This document shows, one piece after another, positions 46,393 to 59,420 of a stretch of 64,000 bases of DNA (positions are counted from its first letter, which is position 1; each line of letters starts with the position of its first letter). The notes beneath the pieces are model-generated. The model made no database searches. It was not told the DNA's origin and worked only from the letters and a program-made list of their open reading frames with translations. Source of the stretch: Prinsepia uniflora (lineage: Eukaryota > Streptophyta > Magnoliopsida > Rosales > Rosaceae); contig CM064874.1 in assembly GCA_032719365.1 (NCBI GenBank), forward strand, positions 36,008,716 through 36,072,715, given 5' to 3'. The position numbers and the translations under genes were made by a program.

Positions 46393-49300
46393 TGTAACGA
46401 CCCGTCCCGGGAGTCGGGATTAGTAAAGTGATTAGTACCGGATTAGTTAGTCTAATTGGTGTTTAGTTGGTTACTTTTGGCCTGTTAGTGTAGAATGACG
46501 ATTTTGCCCTTGAAATGGGCAAAAAGTTGACCTTTAGTTCGAGCGGTCAATTTGGCATTGACCGATGACCGTGACGTAGTTTGGGACGTCACGAGTCCGT
46601 AGACAGGTTGCACGCCCGATTCCGACATCCGAGGAGGAAGTTATGATGTTCGGAACGTTAAGGGCATTACCGTAATTTGTTTTACTAGAGGGAAAATGTT
46701 GACTTTTTGCTGGAGTCTTAGTTTTCATGTAGACCGAGGACCGTTGGCTAGGTCTCGACGTCCTGAGTACAACGACAGGCGGCACGCTATCATCTGATGT
46801 CGGATGACGAAACTACGGGTCTAGGAACGTGAGGGGTAAAATGGTAATTGGGAAATTTTGGGGCAATTTGGTCTTTTTGTACTCAGGGAATTGTAAGCAA
46901 TCAGATGGGGACATGTGGCCTGGGAAATTAGAGATTTTTGGGGTTGGACCGTTGGATGATGGACACCTGGTGGGTGTCTAGTGGCTTCTAGCCCAAACAG
47001 CCGTGTTCTTTAATTTTTTTTAAATAAACGTTTGGTCGTTCAATAGAGAAAGCAGAGACAGGGAGTCTAAACCCAAGATCTAGGGCGTGTGAGTCGTGAA
47101 ATTCCTTCTAGTGTTTTGTGAGTGGAAGTTCAGGGAGGTGTGGTGATTAAGGGAGTGAGAGTACGGTGAGGTGGGGTTGGACTGCCAGGAGGGCAACCGT
47201 GGGTGGTGGTTAGATTTTGAAAAAAAAAACAGAGAAAGAGTAGATGGTCGGGGTGCAATCACCATCGATCTTTTGATCCAATCTGGTTTGAAGGAGTTAG
47301 GAAGGCTGAGGACCGCCTTGTGAACCAATTGAACACGACGGCGAGCATGGTGGAGGTCAGAACGTGGGTGAGTTCTCGATGTCCCCTGTTTTCCGTTTAA
47401 AATTCAAAGTGAAAATTGTGGAATTAGAAGCTTAGTCGAGCCGTTTTATTGGTCCTGTTAGTTAAAGGATGTTGTGGTTGGTCTGAGGAGTCGAACCAGA
47501 GGCGGAGTAGACGGTGGGTAGCTGGAAAACAGCGACTGGAAATCTCAGGGGACTGGTTCGAGCCCTGGACGGTAAGTTCTCGTACTTTACATCGTGTTTT
47601 AAGTAGTTGTTTAGACTAGTTGGAGTAGGACGATCCTAATAGGCTAAAAAGCAAGGAAAATGGCATGAAAACGAAGCAGAACCGCCTGCGCCGGTTCAAC
47701 TAAACCGGTCTGAACCGAACCGGTCGGACCGGGTTTTCCCAGGGAAGACGATGACACTGTGCTGGGTGCGTGGCTCCCACGCGCAGCCCCTTTGGGCGGT
47801 GCTTGAGGGCTCTTGGGCATTATCCGGGGAAGTGTCCAACATGGTTTTTAGTCTAATTGATGTAACGAACATTTTGGCACTGGTTTCGAGTTAATCGGAC
47901 ATCGACTCAATATGTTTCGGGATGTCCGAAGGTTTAGGGCTCGGTTAAAATTAGCCAAAAATACGGGAAAATTATGGGATTTTAGTATGACTATTGTGAA
48001 ATAGTTAGTGACCTTATTATGGGTTTTGGACAGGTTCGGGAAAGCCGAGGCTAGCGGAATGGCCGGAAACAGCGTAAGTGCCCGCGTATCGAGGCGACGT
48101 CGGAATGGTCTGTGAGTGGACTTTGCTTTCTAAATCTTGATGCATGTATATATGTTTTTATATGTTTTCTATACTTGATTATATGATTTTATTTATGATT
48201 GTGATGGTTTACAATTTTGCACGTTTTTCGAGAAAATGACGGTATTTCATGTTATATGAGATTTGATGGATATTGTGATTTGAACCTGGTTTTAAGGAAT
48301 TGATTTCGGGATTTGAAATACAATTTGATTTCAAAGAAAGTAAAAGGATTTCTGAAAAGTGTTTTGGGAAAAGGGTTTTTGGGCTTGAAGCCTAGTTCAA
48401 CAAGTGCTTTTAAGAAACGTGATTTCGGGTTTTGGAATCGGAATTCCGGATGACGATTCGGGATTCGATTCGGGACTTGAAGTGGATTCCGGGTTTGGGT
48501 TCGGAATGGTTATTCCGGGTGCCGGCTTAAGGAATGATGGTTGCGGACTCGGATCTGGAAATGAGGTGGATATGATTCTGGATTTGGATTCGGAATGACG
48601 GTTCTGGATGCCGGAAGGGCTTCGAACTAGTGGTTTCAGATTCGGATCTGGATGTGGATTTTGAAATGGGTTTTCAAATGGTTTTGGATTGGATTTGCTG
48701 GATCTGGATATTGGGTTTAAAGACCCGGATATTGTGATTGACGGGGGACGGGCCCGGATTGGGTTTAAAGACCCGGATTGAGTTTAAAGACTCAAGAGTT
48801 TAAAGACTCGGATATACTGATATTTCCCCCGTAGGCCTGTTGAGTTTAAAGACTCGGATTATTGAGGCCTGGATTGAGTTTAAAGACTCGGGAGTTTAAA
48901 TGTGATATGGTTTTTAACAAGGTTTTCCGATGTGTTGGTCATGGCCCGGAGGAAATGGTTTTCGATGGTTTTGGGACTGAGTTCCCGGATCTGAAATGGA
49001 TTTGAGGCTAAGGCCTGGATTTGAACAACAGGTTTGACACGATTTGATAAACAAAGTTTTCATTAATGGTTTTTGATATGAATGGTTTCATAACTTGAAT
49101 GGATATGCATGCATTGGTTTTTGAAACGGAGGGTATAAATGTAATTGTGTTTTCTGTTACCTGTTTTTAAACTTAAACTTTATTTTTGTCCACTCACAGT
49201 CTTTCGTGTTTTCCATACCCTCCAGGTTGTTGCGGCGCGGGCTGTCGGTCGAGAGAGACGGAGACATCACACGTACGATCCACAATAGACTCTGCACACT

Positions 49301-49462
49301 CCGGAAAGTTCGGAAATTTTAGGATGGTCGAATCGAGAATCCCTTGTCCGACTTGCGTGTCACATGAAGGTTGGACGTCAGTTTAGCCTTCGTGTCATGC
49401 GTAAGTTTGACGGGATCAGGATTTAGCCCTTAATCCCGGGGGATTAAGGGTGGGTCGTGACA
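46393..49462 (+). mobile_element. LTR O, solo LTR (TTTAAA-hairpin subfamily)
   Basis: Starts TGTAACGACCCGTCCC and ends GGGTGGGTCGTGACA, with perfect CTTTC flanks (46388-46392, 49463-49467). Shares with LTR A the units GAGTTTAAAGACTC and GGGTTTAAAGACCC (48710-48900) and the (GGATTTGGGTTCGGAATG)-type repeats at 48430-48660. It lacks the palindrome and has a TAGTGGCTTCTAG segment at the equivalent place. Confidence 0.92.
48700..48900. repeat. TTTAAA hairpin array in LTR O
   Basis: Units of GGGTTTAAAGACCCGG and GAGTTTAAAGACTCGG. The outer bases pair in each version (GGGT/ACCC, GAGT/ACTC). LTR A (5960-6115) and LTR M (51830-51990, minus) have the same array. Confidence 0.85.
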
Positions 49463-52352
49463 CTTTCGACCCGCATATCAATTAGTGGTAGTACATCCTA
49501 GTTACACTTCATTCCTTTTCATTCTTTTCATAACCCCTCTTTGAATATCAAATTATACATAAAGCTCCTTGATAATCTGTATGGTTTTCCATACATGTAT
49601 TTATAACCTTCACATTTCTTTATTTAATTGATTTAGTAACACTCTAGTAATCTTTTTATCCAAATTCCATAATCATTCTAATAGTTCTGTAAATAACTTA
49701 GCACTTCATGAAGGTCCATAATAAAAAGGTCACTAAGCAACAATTCTAGCAATTTAAATTATATTCTAATGAACATTTTAATTACTCAAAATATTAATGA
49801 TTACTCTCGAATCCGGTAAATTCATATAGTATTTGATTATTTTGGAGCTTAACCATAAGCTAACAAAAAAGATCCACTAATTATCTAAAATAATAGTGAA
49901 TTATATAATTGAATATAACCTTCATAAATCCATAACAATCTCATGTAACCTCCAATAATCCTAAACTTCAAATAAATAAACTCATAATTGAAAAAGGAAT
50001 ATTTTTTGTGTTGGAACTTTCCCCAGAAAACGCCTCGCCAGTGCACAATGTCGTCTCCTTCACCCGATTCTCTAGTTTTCGGGTCGCCCAACTTGACGAC
50101 CCGACCCCATGCTATCTTCCTATTCCTACGTTAATTTCTCTTGATTTCTTCATCAAACTTCATTCTCTTAGTCTCCTAAGCAATTCTATAACACTAGAAA
50201 TAGGATATGAAAGCTAGAGGTTAGAACTCATACCTTCGTATCCAAAGCCCTATTCTCTCCTCTTTGGAGTCTAGACAATCCCCGAAGACCTCTAGGACGA
50301 TACAGAAGCACCTGGTTTTCCATAATCTGGCCCTAGACCTGGAAACCCGAAATCCATGTCCACGGGTTCATCTTCGGGTCTATGTTTTCTCCCTTGTTTC
50401 TTCAATTTATATTCACCCTTTTCTTCCTCGTATCTTCTTCTTCTTCTTATTCTCCTATTTTTCCCTGAAAATTCTTCCCTCTTTCTCCATCTTATTTCCT
50501 TGTTTTCTTATTTTCCTTCCTTTCTTCCTTCTTTTGGCCATCCTCCATGCCCACACACATATATAACATGAATAGGTCGGTGACAATATTGTAGAGGGAA
50601 AATTGGAGAGTTTTCCAGAATCCATCACATGAATAACATGTTCAATTGTCAAATTACCAAATTTCCCTTTAAGTCATAATTACCAAAATACCCCTATCAT
50701 TTCTTTGAACCATAACCATCTTATCTGAACTCCGATTTTGACCTTCCACTTGCCGACGTACTCGGGAAGCCTTGACCTTCGTAACGGTATTCTCGGTTTA
50801 TCCAAATGAGGTTCTGGTCAAAAGTCAACTCTTTGACTTTGACCAAAAAGTCAGCCTTTGACTCCCAAGAGCAAAATGGTCATTTCCAATATTTTGAAAG
50901 TTCGGAGCATTACAATAAAGGTTTTTAAAACATAGTTTGAAAACATACTAATATCCTTCCGTTTTAGAAAACTATGCATGCACCAAGTTTACTGATAAAA
51001 CAATAATGTCGAAATACGTACAGTATCTTAGAGAACTAGTAATTCCAAGAACATGCCCAACATAAAACCATATCAAGTACCAACACAAAAGAAAACATGC
51101 CAACACAACCATATCAATTACACAAAACTAGTCACACTGAACCCACACAACATATCAAAACAACCAATCATTTCAACTGACCCAACATCAATGCCTGCAA
51201 GTTGTATCACCATGTTAATGTGCACTACCGGTAGGCTAATAGCACTCAGGAATTAACAGAGCCCTAGGCTCGACGTCCGAGTGTGGACCGACTCAGGAAC
51301 TACTGAGCATTACTGTCAGGACCCGTCCCAAATATCACCTCGATACCCGGGACGAACCCTGCTCCCGTCTGACAATCACACTTAAAGTACCAAAATAACC
51401 TCAACATAATCATAAGCATAACTATCAGACAAGGGAGATATAATACAACCGTAATTCAGAGCATAGTTATACAAAACAGGCACCAAAAGTCCTACTAGGC
51501 TAATCTCGCAACGGAAGAACGTCGTAAGCTCTATGCCTCGGTCCCTGCCTCAACGTTCACTCCAGCGCTATCACCACGACCTGGAGGGTAAATTAAAAAC
51601 AAAAGGTGTGAGTGGACTAAAAGAAATAAAAAGTCTAAAACACGATTTAAGAATAAAACAGTTTAAAGAAAACAATAAGGTTTTTCCCTCCGTTTTAAAA
51701 TATGCATGCCTAACTAAGTACCAGAAAACCACAATATAAAACAATATGATAAGTATGCTAAGATCGTATCATAAAACCAAATCCGCAAATATCAGAATCC
51801 GATCAAACCTACTGGGTCTATCCGAGTCTTTAAACTCAACCAGGCCTCAAATGTAATCCGAGTCTTTAAACTCCCGAGTCTTTAAACTCAATAGGCCTAC
51901 GGGGGTAATATCATAAATATCCGAGTCTTTAAACTCCCTAGTCTTTAAACTCAATCCGAGCCCGTCCCCCGTCAATCAGAATCCTTGTCTTTAAACCTAA
52001 TATCTAGATCCAGCAAATCCAATCCAAAACCGATTCTACATCCATCTCCAAACCCGAATTCGAAATCACTGCTCTGATGCCCTTCCAGCATCCAGAACCG
52101 TAATTCCGAACCCAAATCTAGAAATCCACGAAATCCAGTTCAAACCAAAACCGGGTTTACCAAAATCATGTCTCAGAATTCATTTATAACCATCAGAACA
52201 CAATTATAAGGTGAAATCCCAAAGTATAGCATCAAAATCAGAAATCCAGCTTTTCTCGAAAAACATTCGAAAACCCGAAAATGTCTCGAAAAATGTGCAA
52301 ACATATCAATCACGTATAATCATCATCAACAAGCATAAAACATACTTAAAAT

Positions 52353-55293
52353 CATAGGCAGGCGGCACACTGAAATCGGACTTCGAACGGGAGAGTTATG
52401 GGTCACGGAAGTTCGATTTCACTATGCACGAACTTCGAGACGGGGACATTTCGGCGAAATCTGATTGGGTGGATATTTTGGTGGGCCCCATGGATGAGTG
52501 ACAAGTGTCACTCATCCCATTGCTTTGATCCCCCAAAATGTGGATCTAAATAATTAAATATTATTATTTTAATTATTTTATAATCAAATCCACCAACCAT
52601 TAATCCTACCCATCCATTTCAATTCTAACTTTAAATCCACACCCTCCATTTCTTTCCTCTCATCAGCCATCATTCTTCTTTGTTCATCCTCCCACCCGAA
52701 ACCCATTATCCCATTTTTCTTCATTTTCTTCATCCTCCATTTTCAAACACCACACCATACACATACCACCACATCTCATCATTTTTCATCTTATGTGTGA
52801 CGTGAGGAGGGACCGTGATGGTGAGGACGCGACGGCGAGGACTCACGGCGGCGGACCACGGCGGGGGAACCCGAAAACCCGTGAGGTACATTTTACTCAA
52901 AATTTGGATTTTTAGTTTTAGGGGTTTTCGATGATTTCTAAAGATTAGGAATGGTTTCTAGGGACCCTAGGAGTCTATTGGGATTGGATTCGAGGGTTAG
53001 GAAGGCCTGGAACGACCGTGAACGGCGGAGGAAGTCACAGCCGCCATGGCTGGATTGAAGGTACGGGTTTTCGATGCTTTTCTTACATTTTAAGGTCATA
53101 GGACTGTAGTTTAGGTTGAGACGAAGAGAATGGGACAAACGGGGAGTTTTTTGGTGGCCGGAGCTGGGAGAACCGGCCAGGTCAAGCCGCGGGTCACGGT
53201 GACCCGGTTACTGGTATTCGGGTCGACCCGCGGGAGGACAGAGATGACAGGTGACGTCATCATGCTGACGTCATCATGTCAGGGATGACGTCAGCATTGT
53301 CAGATCTGACAATGTCAGCTAACATGTCCGAAAATGGGCCAATAGGAGTGCGACACGTGTCACATGTCAGTGCACAGTCAGCACTGACATGTCAGTGACG
53401 TGGCCCAATCAGGGGCTGACACGTGGCACTGACGTAGACCAGTGCCGTGATGACACGTGGCACATGTCAGACTGCCACGTGGCACTGACAGCACAGTGAC
53501 GTGGACCAATGGGAGCATGACACGTGGCACCTGTCAGAGTCTGACATGTCAGACCTGACAGCTGTCAGATGAGGTCATGCTGACGTCAGCGATGACGTCA
53601 GCAGATACTGTAGCGGCGCGTGAAGCCCACGCGCAGCCACTTCAGGCGGCGCGTGAGGGCACGTGGCAGGGAATCTGGGGAAGGTTCCAACATGTGAAAT
53701 CTTCTATTCGATGTAACGAACATTTTGGGACTGGTTTCGTGTCGATCGGACACCGTCTCGATATGTTTCGGGGTATTGGAAGGTTTAGGTTTGGGATTAA
53801 AAATAGTTAAAAATACGGGAAAATTACGGGGCTTTGGTGGGAGGTTAATTAAGTAGTTAGTAACCTTATATTACGATTTGGACAGGTTTGGGAGTCCCGG
53901 TGACGATGATCGGCTCGGGGAACCGTATGGCATGCAAATCGAGGCGGCAGCTCGGACGGTCTGTGAGTGGACCTTGTTTTCTAAATTGGTGCATGCATAA
54001 ATGTTTATTATATGTTTTATTACTTGTTTGATGATGACATGGGTGCATTTGTATGTGGTTACGTATAAGCACGTATTTCGAGGTTTCGGCCTTATACGGT
54101 GCTTATACGGGTCTGTATTTCTTTATTGATTTAAATGAACTGGATTTGGATTTCAAAATGATAAACTCGGGTATGAGACCCATTTGGTTTTGTCTCGGGC
54201 ATATGACCTCAGATATCGGGCACGGTGCCCAACTGATGTCCTATGTTCGGGCACGAGACCCAGTCACTTTACGGTTTATGATTTCAGGTCAGGGAACCTT
54301 AAATGGATTCCCAGGTTCATGACGGTTTATGGGAACCGGCATGAACCCTTGTTATGGTATTATGGTTCATGACGGTTTATGGGAACCGGCATGAACCCTT
54401 GTTGGTCATTGCGGTACATGACGGTTTATGGGAACCGTCATGTTACCTGGTTATGTTATTACGGTACATGACGGTTTATGGGAATCGGCATGTTACCTGA
54501 TTATGGATATTATGGATCATGACGGTTCAGGGGAACCGGTCATGAATGTTTATGTTATGTATATATATGTTCATCTACCTTCCTTTACTTCTATTATCTC
54601 CTCCGGGGAGGGTCGTTGGCCTGGGTGGACCCCGGAGTAGTCACGGAGCACCGACTGAGTGGAGTCACCCCCCAGTTGGGTTCCTTACTCTCAGGAAGGC
54701 TATGGTTACTATTACCTTGGGTAGGGTCAGTGGTCTGCAGACATTGACCTTGACTTTGAGATGACTCGGATTGAGACCCGGGTAGCGCGCGCGTGGCTTT
54801 GGATACCGTGACAGGATTGGTTGTATGACTTATATATATATGTATGTGATGGATATATGATATATGATATGTGGTGTGTACAGGTGTGCACAGGATTTGG
54901 GCAGTGGCCCGTATGGTCGTTTTTATTGTGGTCCTTTCGACCTTAGTTTATATCTGCTTTGGGCTTAGTCCCACATATGGTTTGTTTTGGATAAATGGTT
55001 TTCGAATGCATGCATGCTTTTTAGTGGAGGGTACAAATGTCTTCCTTATTAAATGTTTTTATAAACTTTTGTTTTTTCCACTCACAGTTTTTAATGTTTT
55101 GACTGCCCTTCAGGTTGACATCGGATGTGGGCTGTAGCAGAGACCGAGATATCACATGCCTCCTCCGGATCCTGGCGTACTCTGATAGCCCGGGAGGGCA
55201 AAGGACGAAAATATCCCTTGTCTGACACTTCGTGTCAGACGGGAGCAGGGTCATCCCGCACTAATCCCGGGGGGATTGGGATGGGTCCTGTCA
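52353..55293 (+). mobile_element. LTR S, young LTR lacking its first ~370 bp
   Basis: By eye nearly identical to LTR E from E position 40239 onward. The palindrome (52492-52517), donor-like CCCGTGAGGTAC near 52880, long ACGT-core array (53230-53600), five hairpin units (54313-54545), terminal hairpin (55221-55241) and end GGGATGGGTCCTGTCA are all present. The 5' end is lost together with a piece of host LTR M, pointing to a deletion across the left junction. Confidence 0.88.
53230..53600. repeat. Expanded ACGT-core / TGTCAG array in LTR S
   Basis: About 370 bp of TGACGTCATCATG, GACACGTGTCA, CACGTGGCAC and TGTCAGA-type motifs. LTR E has about 175 bp at the same place, so the array changes length between almost identical copies. 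Confidence 0.85.
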
Positions 55294-58235
55294 CCTAATT
55301 TCCCCAAATTTTCGGGAACTTATACGTAATTTAAACTTAAACCCTAAACTGTCCGAATTCCCTAACTATCCCGTAACATCGTTCGATTAACCCGAAAATT
55401 ACACCAATGGATTCCTTAGAACATTTAGAACAAAACCCCTGTTGGAAGTTTGTTCAGAATCCTCCCCACGCGCCCCCACGCGCCGCCCAAAGTGGCTGCG
55501 CGTGGGCCTCACGCGCCTGCTACAGTGCATCGTCTACCTCGAGTCACCCGGTTCAACTGTGTTGAACCAGCGCGACCGGTTCTCCTCCATTCTTCCACCA
55601 TTCCCGTCCAAACCAATCCCAGAAGCTTCGTCCAGTTCCCTGCAACCAAACCCAGTCCTAAAATCGAGGAATCACGGCCTAAAACCCATTGTCTTCATCA
55701 CTGAAACAAACGGCCTGTTTGCCCTGTTTTGGCCTCCGACCACCCAGACCTTCCCCCGTCACGGCACCACACTCAGACGACTCCTGGGACCTTCAGGAGT
55801 CTCACCCTAACCTCCAAAACCCTCGACTCTAGCCCAAAGTCCACGACTTTCGAATTGAAGGAAATGGGAAAAACAGGGGAATAAGGTCTCACCTGTGATT
55901 CTTCCTCCACCGTCTGCACCGCCGTGTACCACGGTGTCCAATGAGTCCTCTGCGGTCGTCCTAACTCCTCCTCAGCTTGGATTGAACCAACGCACGGCAC
56001 AACCACCGCCAAGTTCCCACGGCCTTCTCTGTTTTCCCTGAAAATCGAACTTCCCGTCCACCGTGTTTCTTACACTATTTCACTCCCAATCCCGGTCACC
56101 AACTTCTCTTATTCTCCCTGTCACTCTCACAACTCACAGAAACCTCACACTCACTGAATCGATCGCACTCTTCACCTCCTCATCTCTCTGTTTCTTTTCT
56201 TCCAAAACCAAATGCACGGTTTAAAATCAGGCAAAGTGTGCCCGTGTGCATTGTAGTCACCTAGAAGCCTCTAGGGCAGTTCCACGTGTCCCCTTCTCCA
56301 TGGACCAAACCTAAATATCCAATCCCACTCAACCAAGTTGCCTTATCTGATTGGCCCTAAAGGAAAAAGACCAAAATGCCCCTAGAAGTAAAATTACCAT
56401 TTTGCCCTCAAACTTTCCAGACCCGTAACTATTTCGTCCGACGTCAGATGACAGCGTGCCGCCTATCATTGTACTCAGGACGTCGAGACCTATCCAACGG
56501 TCCTCGGTCTACGTGAAAAGCACATGTCCTCTAAAAAGTCAACATTTCCCCTAATTAATCAAAATTACGGTAACGCCCTCAATCTTCCGAACGTCATAAC
56601 TTTTTCTCCGATTGTCCAAATCGGACCTGCCACCTGTCTACGGACTCGTTACGTCCTAAACTACGTCACGGTCAATGGTCAGCACTCATCCAACCTGTAA
56701 ATCAAAAAGTCAACTTTAGTACACTATTCACAAGGGCAAAATCGTCCTTTTATACAAATCTTTTACAAAATTACATTTATACCCTTCCCAAAGGTACGGG
56801 TTGTTACAATTACCTAGACGTCTGAGTCACGGTCCCAGTCTCAGGAACTACGGAGCATTACCTCGACGTTTGAGACCATCTAACCAATCTGGCATCTCGA
56901 GGAGGGTTATCCACAATCATCACAATATCTCTCAAACATCACAATCACCAGCAATATCGAGGAACCACATATCCATATCAATAACAATGCAAAACCATAA
57001 TCCAATATTCCAGGCCTAAGCCCAAAACCATAACTCCATCAAAACCTCGTAAAATGAGCCATTAAAATATTCTAAAAAATCATATAAAATCCATTTCCAT
57101 CAATCACCATCAAAATCATATAAATGTGACATAACGAATACGAAATCATTTTCCAAACTCAATAATGAACTGGGACACACTATATCCAATTTCCTCGCAA
57201 AACGTGCAATATAATAACCACCGTAAAATCACAGAAATTGTACTTAAACCATCATCAAGTAAAACACATTATAAATCATGGAAAACCCATATAAAAATTA
57301 CATGCATAGGGTTTAGGGAAAATAAAGTCCACTCACACGTACATGACAAGCGATCAAACCGCATTGCACGCTTCCCCGTAAAATTTGAGATTGTCATCTC
57401 CTGTCAAAAATCACTTCTAAGGGTCACTAATTATCCCAATTGACTCAAATATTAATCCCATAATTTTCCGGCATTTTTAAACAAATTAAAATGAACCCTA
57501 AACTTTTTGACAGTCAAAATTGCCCCGAGACAATGTTTGATCCCCTCAAAAATTGTACTGTTAGTTTCGTAACATCAAATACAATAAAAACCATGTTGAC
57601 ACAACCTCAAAAATCACCCTCACGTGCCCCCACGCGCCACCTGAAGAGACTACGCGTGAAAGCGACCCGCCCAACACTGTTCATCGTCTCCTACCTCGCG
57701 CCAGACTCGATTTCTTGCAAAACAGGTCACTCGATCTGCAAGGTCAACCTGTTCGAAAATCAGCTATTTCTCAACATTTTTCCATCCTATTTCGTCCTAT
57801 TAATTCTAAACCAATCCAAGAAGAGATATATGGCCTCAAAATGGTAAGAACGTACCTCGAAATCATGGTGAGCAACTCGACTTTCGCGACCAAATTCCAG
57901 TTTCCTCTTCCGCCGCGTTTCTGGGTCCAAACCTTCGAGCTCTGAGCTTACTAAGGTCATCCGATCACACCGAACCAATCCATGAGCTTGGTTTTCAAGC
58001 TTCTTCTCCCTTACTGGAAGTTCAAAAACAGGACAGTGAAACATGGTTTCGGGTTCCCAGAGTTGACAGCTTCCTTCTTCCTTCCCAGCTTCCTTCATCC
58101 TTTCTGATTCCTTTCTTTCTTCCCTTTTACTCATTTCCGTAATTCCCTAGCCTCACTCTCTCATCTCTCTGATGTGAAGCTCGACTATGATATTTTCATG
58201 GTTTTTAGACCATGCCCCCCGAACACCTCCCCCCC

Positions 58236-58381
<146 letters not shown>

Positions 58382-58644
58382 TAAATAGAGGAAGGCTAAA
58401 CTATCATACTCTTCTAGGATGGACAGATGGCAGCACCCAATAAGCATGTGTTGCAATGGTCTCTAATTTTGACGTGTCGCCTATCTACACATTCAGGATT
58501 ACGAGACGTTCGTAATCGTCTTCTCGGAATTCCTAATAAACGTCCCTATCAAAAATTCAACATTTTGACTTTTCCAAGGACAAAATCATCTTTTTACCTA
58601 CTTTTTCCCAACTTTGCTTCCCTCAAAAGTCTGGGTCGTTACAA

Positions 58645-59420
58645 CTATGATGGGGGTGGTTCGGGGAAAAGGATATAAAAGTAACCCAACCTTTTACCTG
58701 TGAGCTAAAAGCAGAGGGAAATGAGGGAGAACCAATCAATTGAAAAGGGGAGACTTAGAGAATGAAGAAAGAGAAGGAAAATTGAGGGAAACAGGGTGAA
58801 AACAATGAGGAGAAGTGGAGGAGCAGTGGACGGGAACACCATGAAACCGTGAGGTTAAAATCGGATTTTTTGGTTTTGGAAGAGGAACATTGAAAACAAA
58901 TGTCCTCGTGTCTTTCTAGGATTCCTAAGGTTGCCCTAAGCCTAAAACCAGGAAGATTGTGATGCTGGAACGTGTTGTAAGGGGAGTGTCGTCCATGGCC
59001 GAAAGCTGGAAGTTTGAACTGTGAGCTTGAGGTACGTTTTTCTGGTTTTAAGGTCATAGATCGAATTATGGCATCGAGTAAGTACATTTAAACTGTTAAA
59101 TCATGAAAAAATGACGTGAATACTATATTTTAGAATCGAGTCGCATCGCGGGTCGAGCAACCCGATTAACAGACAACCGAGTCGTCTCTAGAGGTAGACA
59201 ACAACACTATTCATGCATGTGGGTTTCATGGGTAGGGAGACTTGGCCAATGTGAGGCAGTTCGGCGATCCGATAAACATGAAATTTGTTCCTTGTATTTT
59301 TTTGAATTTAATGGTATCAAGTTTGTGTTAGTCGTGCAAAGGGTTATATTTATATTTGAGCTTAATTGTGTTTTTGAGTAATTGTAGGGATTTCAATAGA
59401 ATAATTGGTTAACTAACCTA
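58645..59420 (+). mobile_element. Old truncated LTR remnant
   Basis: Contains AAACCGTGAGGTTAAAATCGG near 58845, TTGAGGTACGTTTTTCTGG (59029), TAAGGTCATAGATCG and CGGGTCGAGCAACCCG. These are recognisable parts of the LTR leader/intron segment of this family in the plus orientation. No ends could be located. Confidence 0.5.

Larger units (their letters stand above)
46243..50914 (-). mobile_element. LTR Q, solo LTR of a diverged subfamily, containing LTR O
   Basis: On the minus strand it starts TGTAATGCTCCGAAC and ends GGATGGGTCCTGTGA; perfect ATAAA flanks (46238-46242, 50915-50919). Without O it is about 1.6 kb. Terminal hairpin 46293-46311 has the altered stem TCTGACC/GGTCAGA. It has no palindrome. 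TTGAC W-box-like repeats lie at 50817-50870. Confidence 0.88.
51314..56808 (-). mobile_element. LTR M, solo LTR interrupted by LTR S
   Basis: Minus strand start TGTAACAACCCGTACC at 56808, end TTTGGGACGGGTCCTGACA at 51314; perfect ATTAC flanks (51309-51313, 56809-56813). Belongs to the TTTAAA-hairpin subfamily (array at 51830-51990). LTR S sits inside it, and about 190 bp of M appear to be missing at that point. Confidence 0.88.

Noticed and set aside
55335..55375. Telomere-like AAACCCTAAAC
   Set aside because: Single short occurrence within LTR M, not a tandem array.
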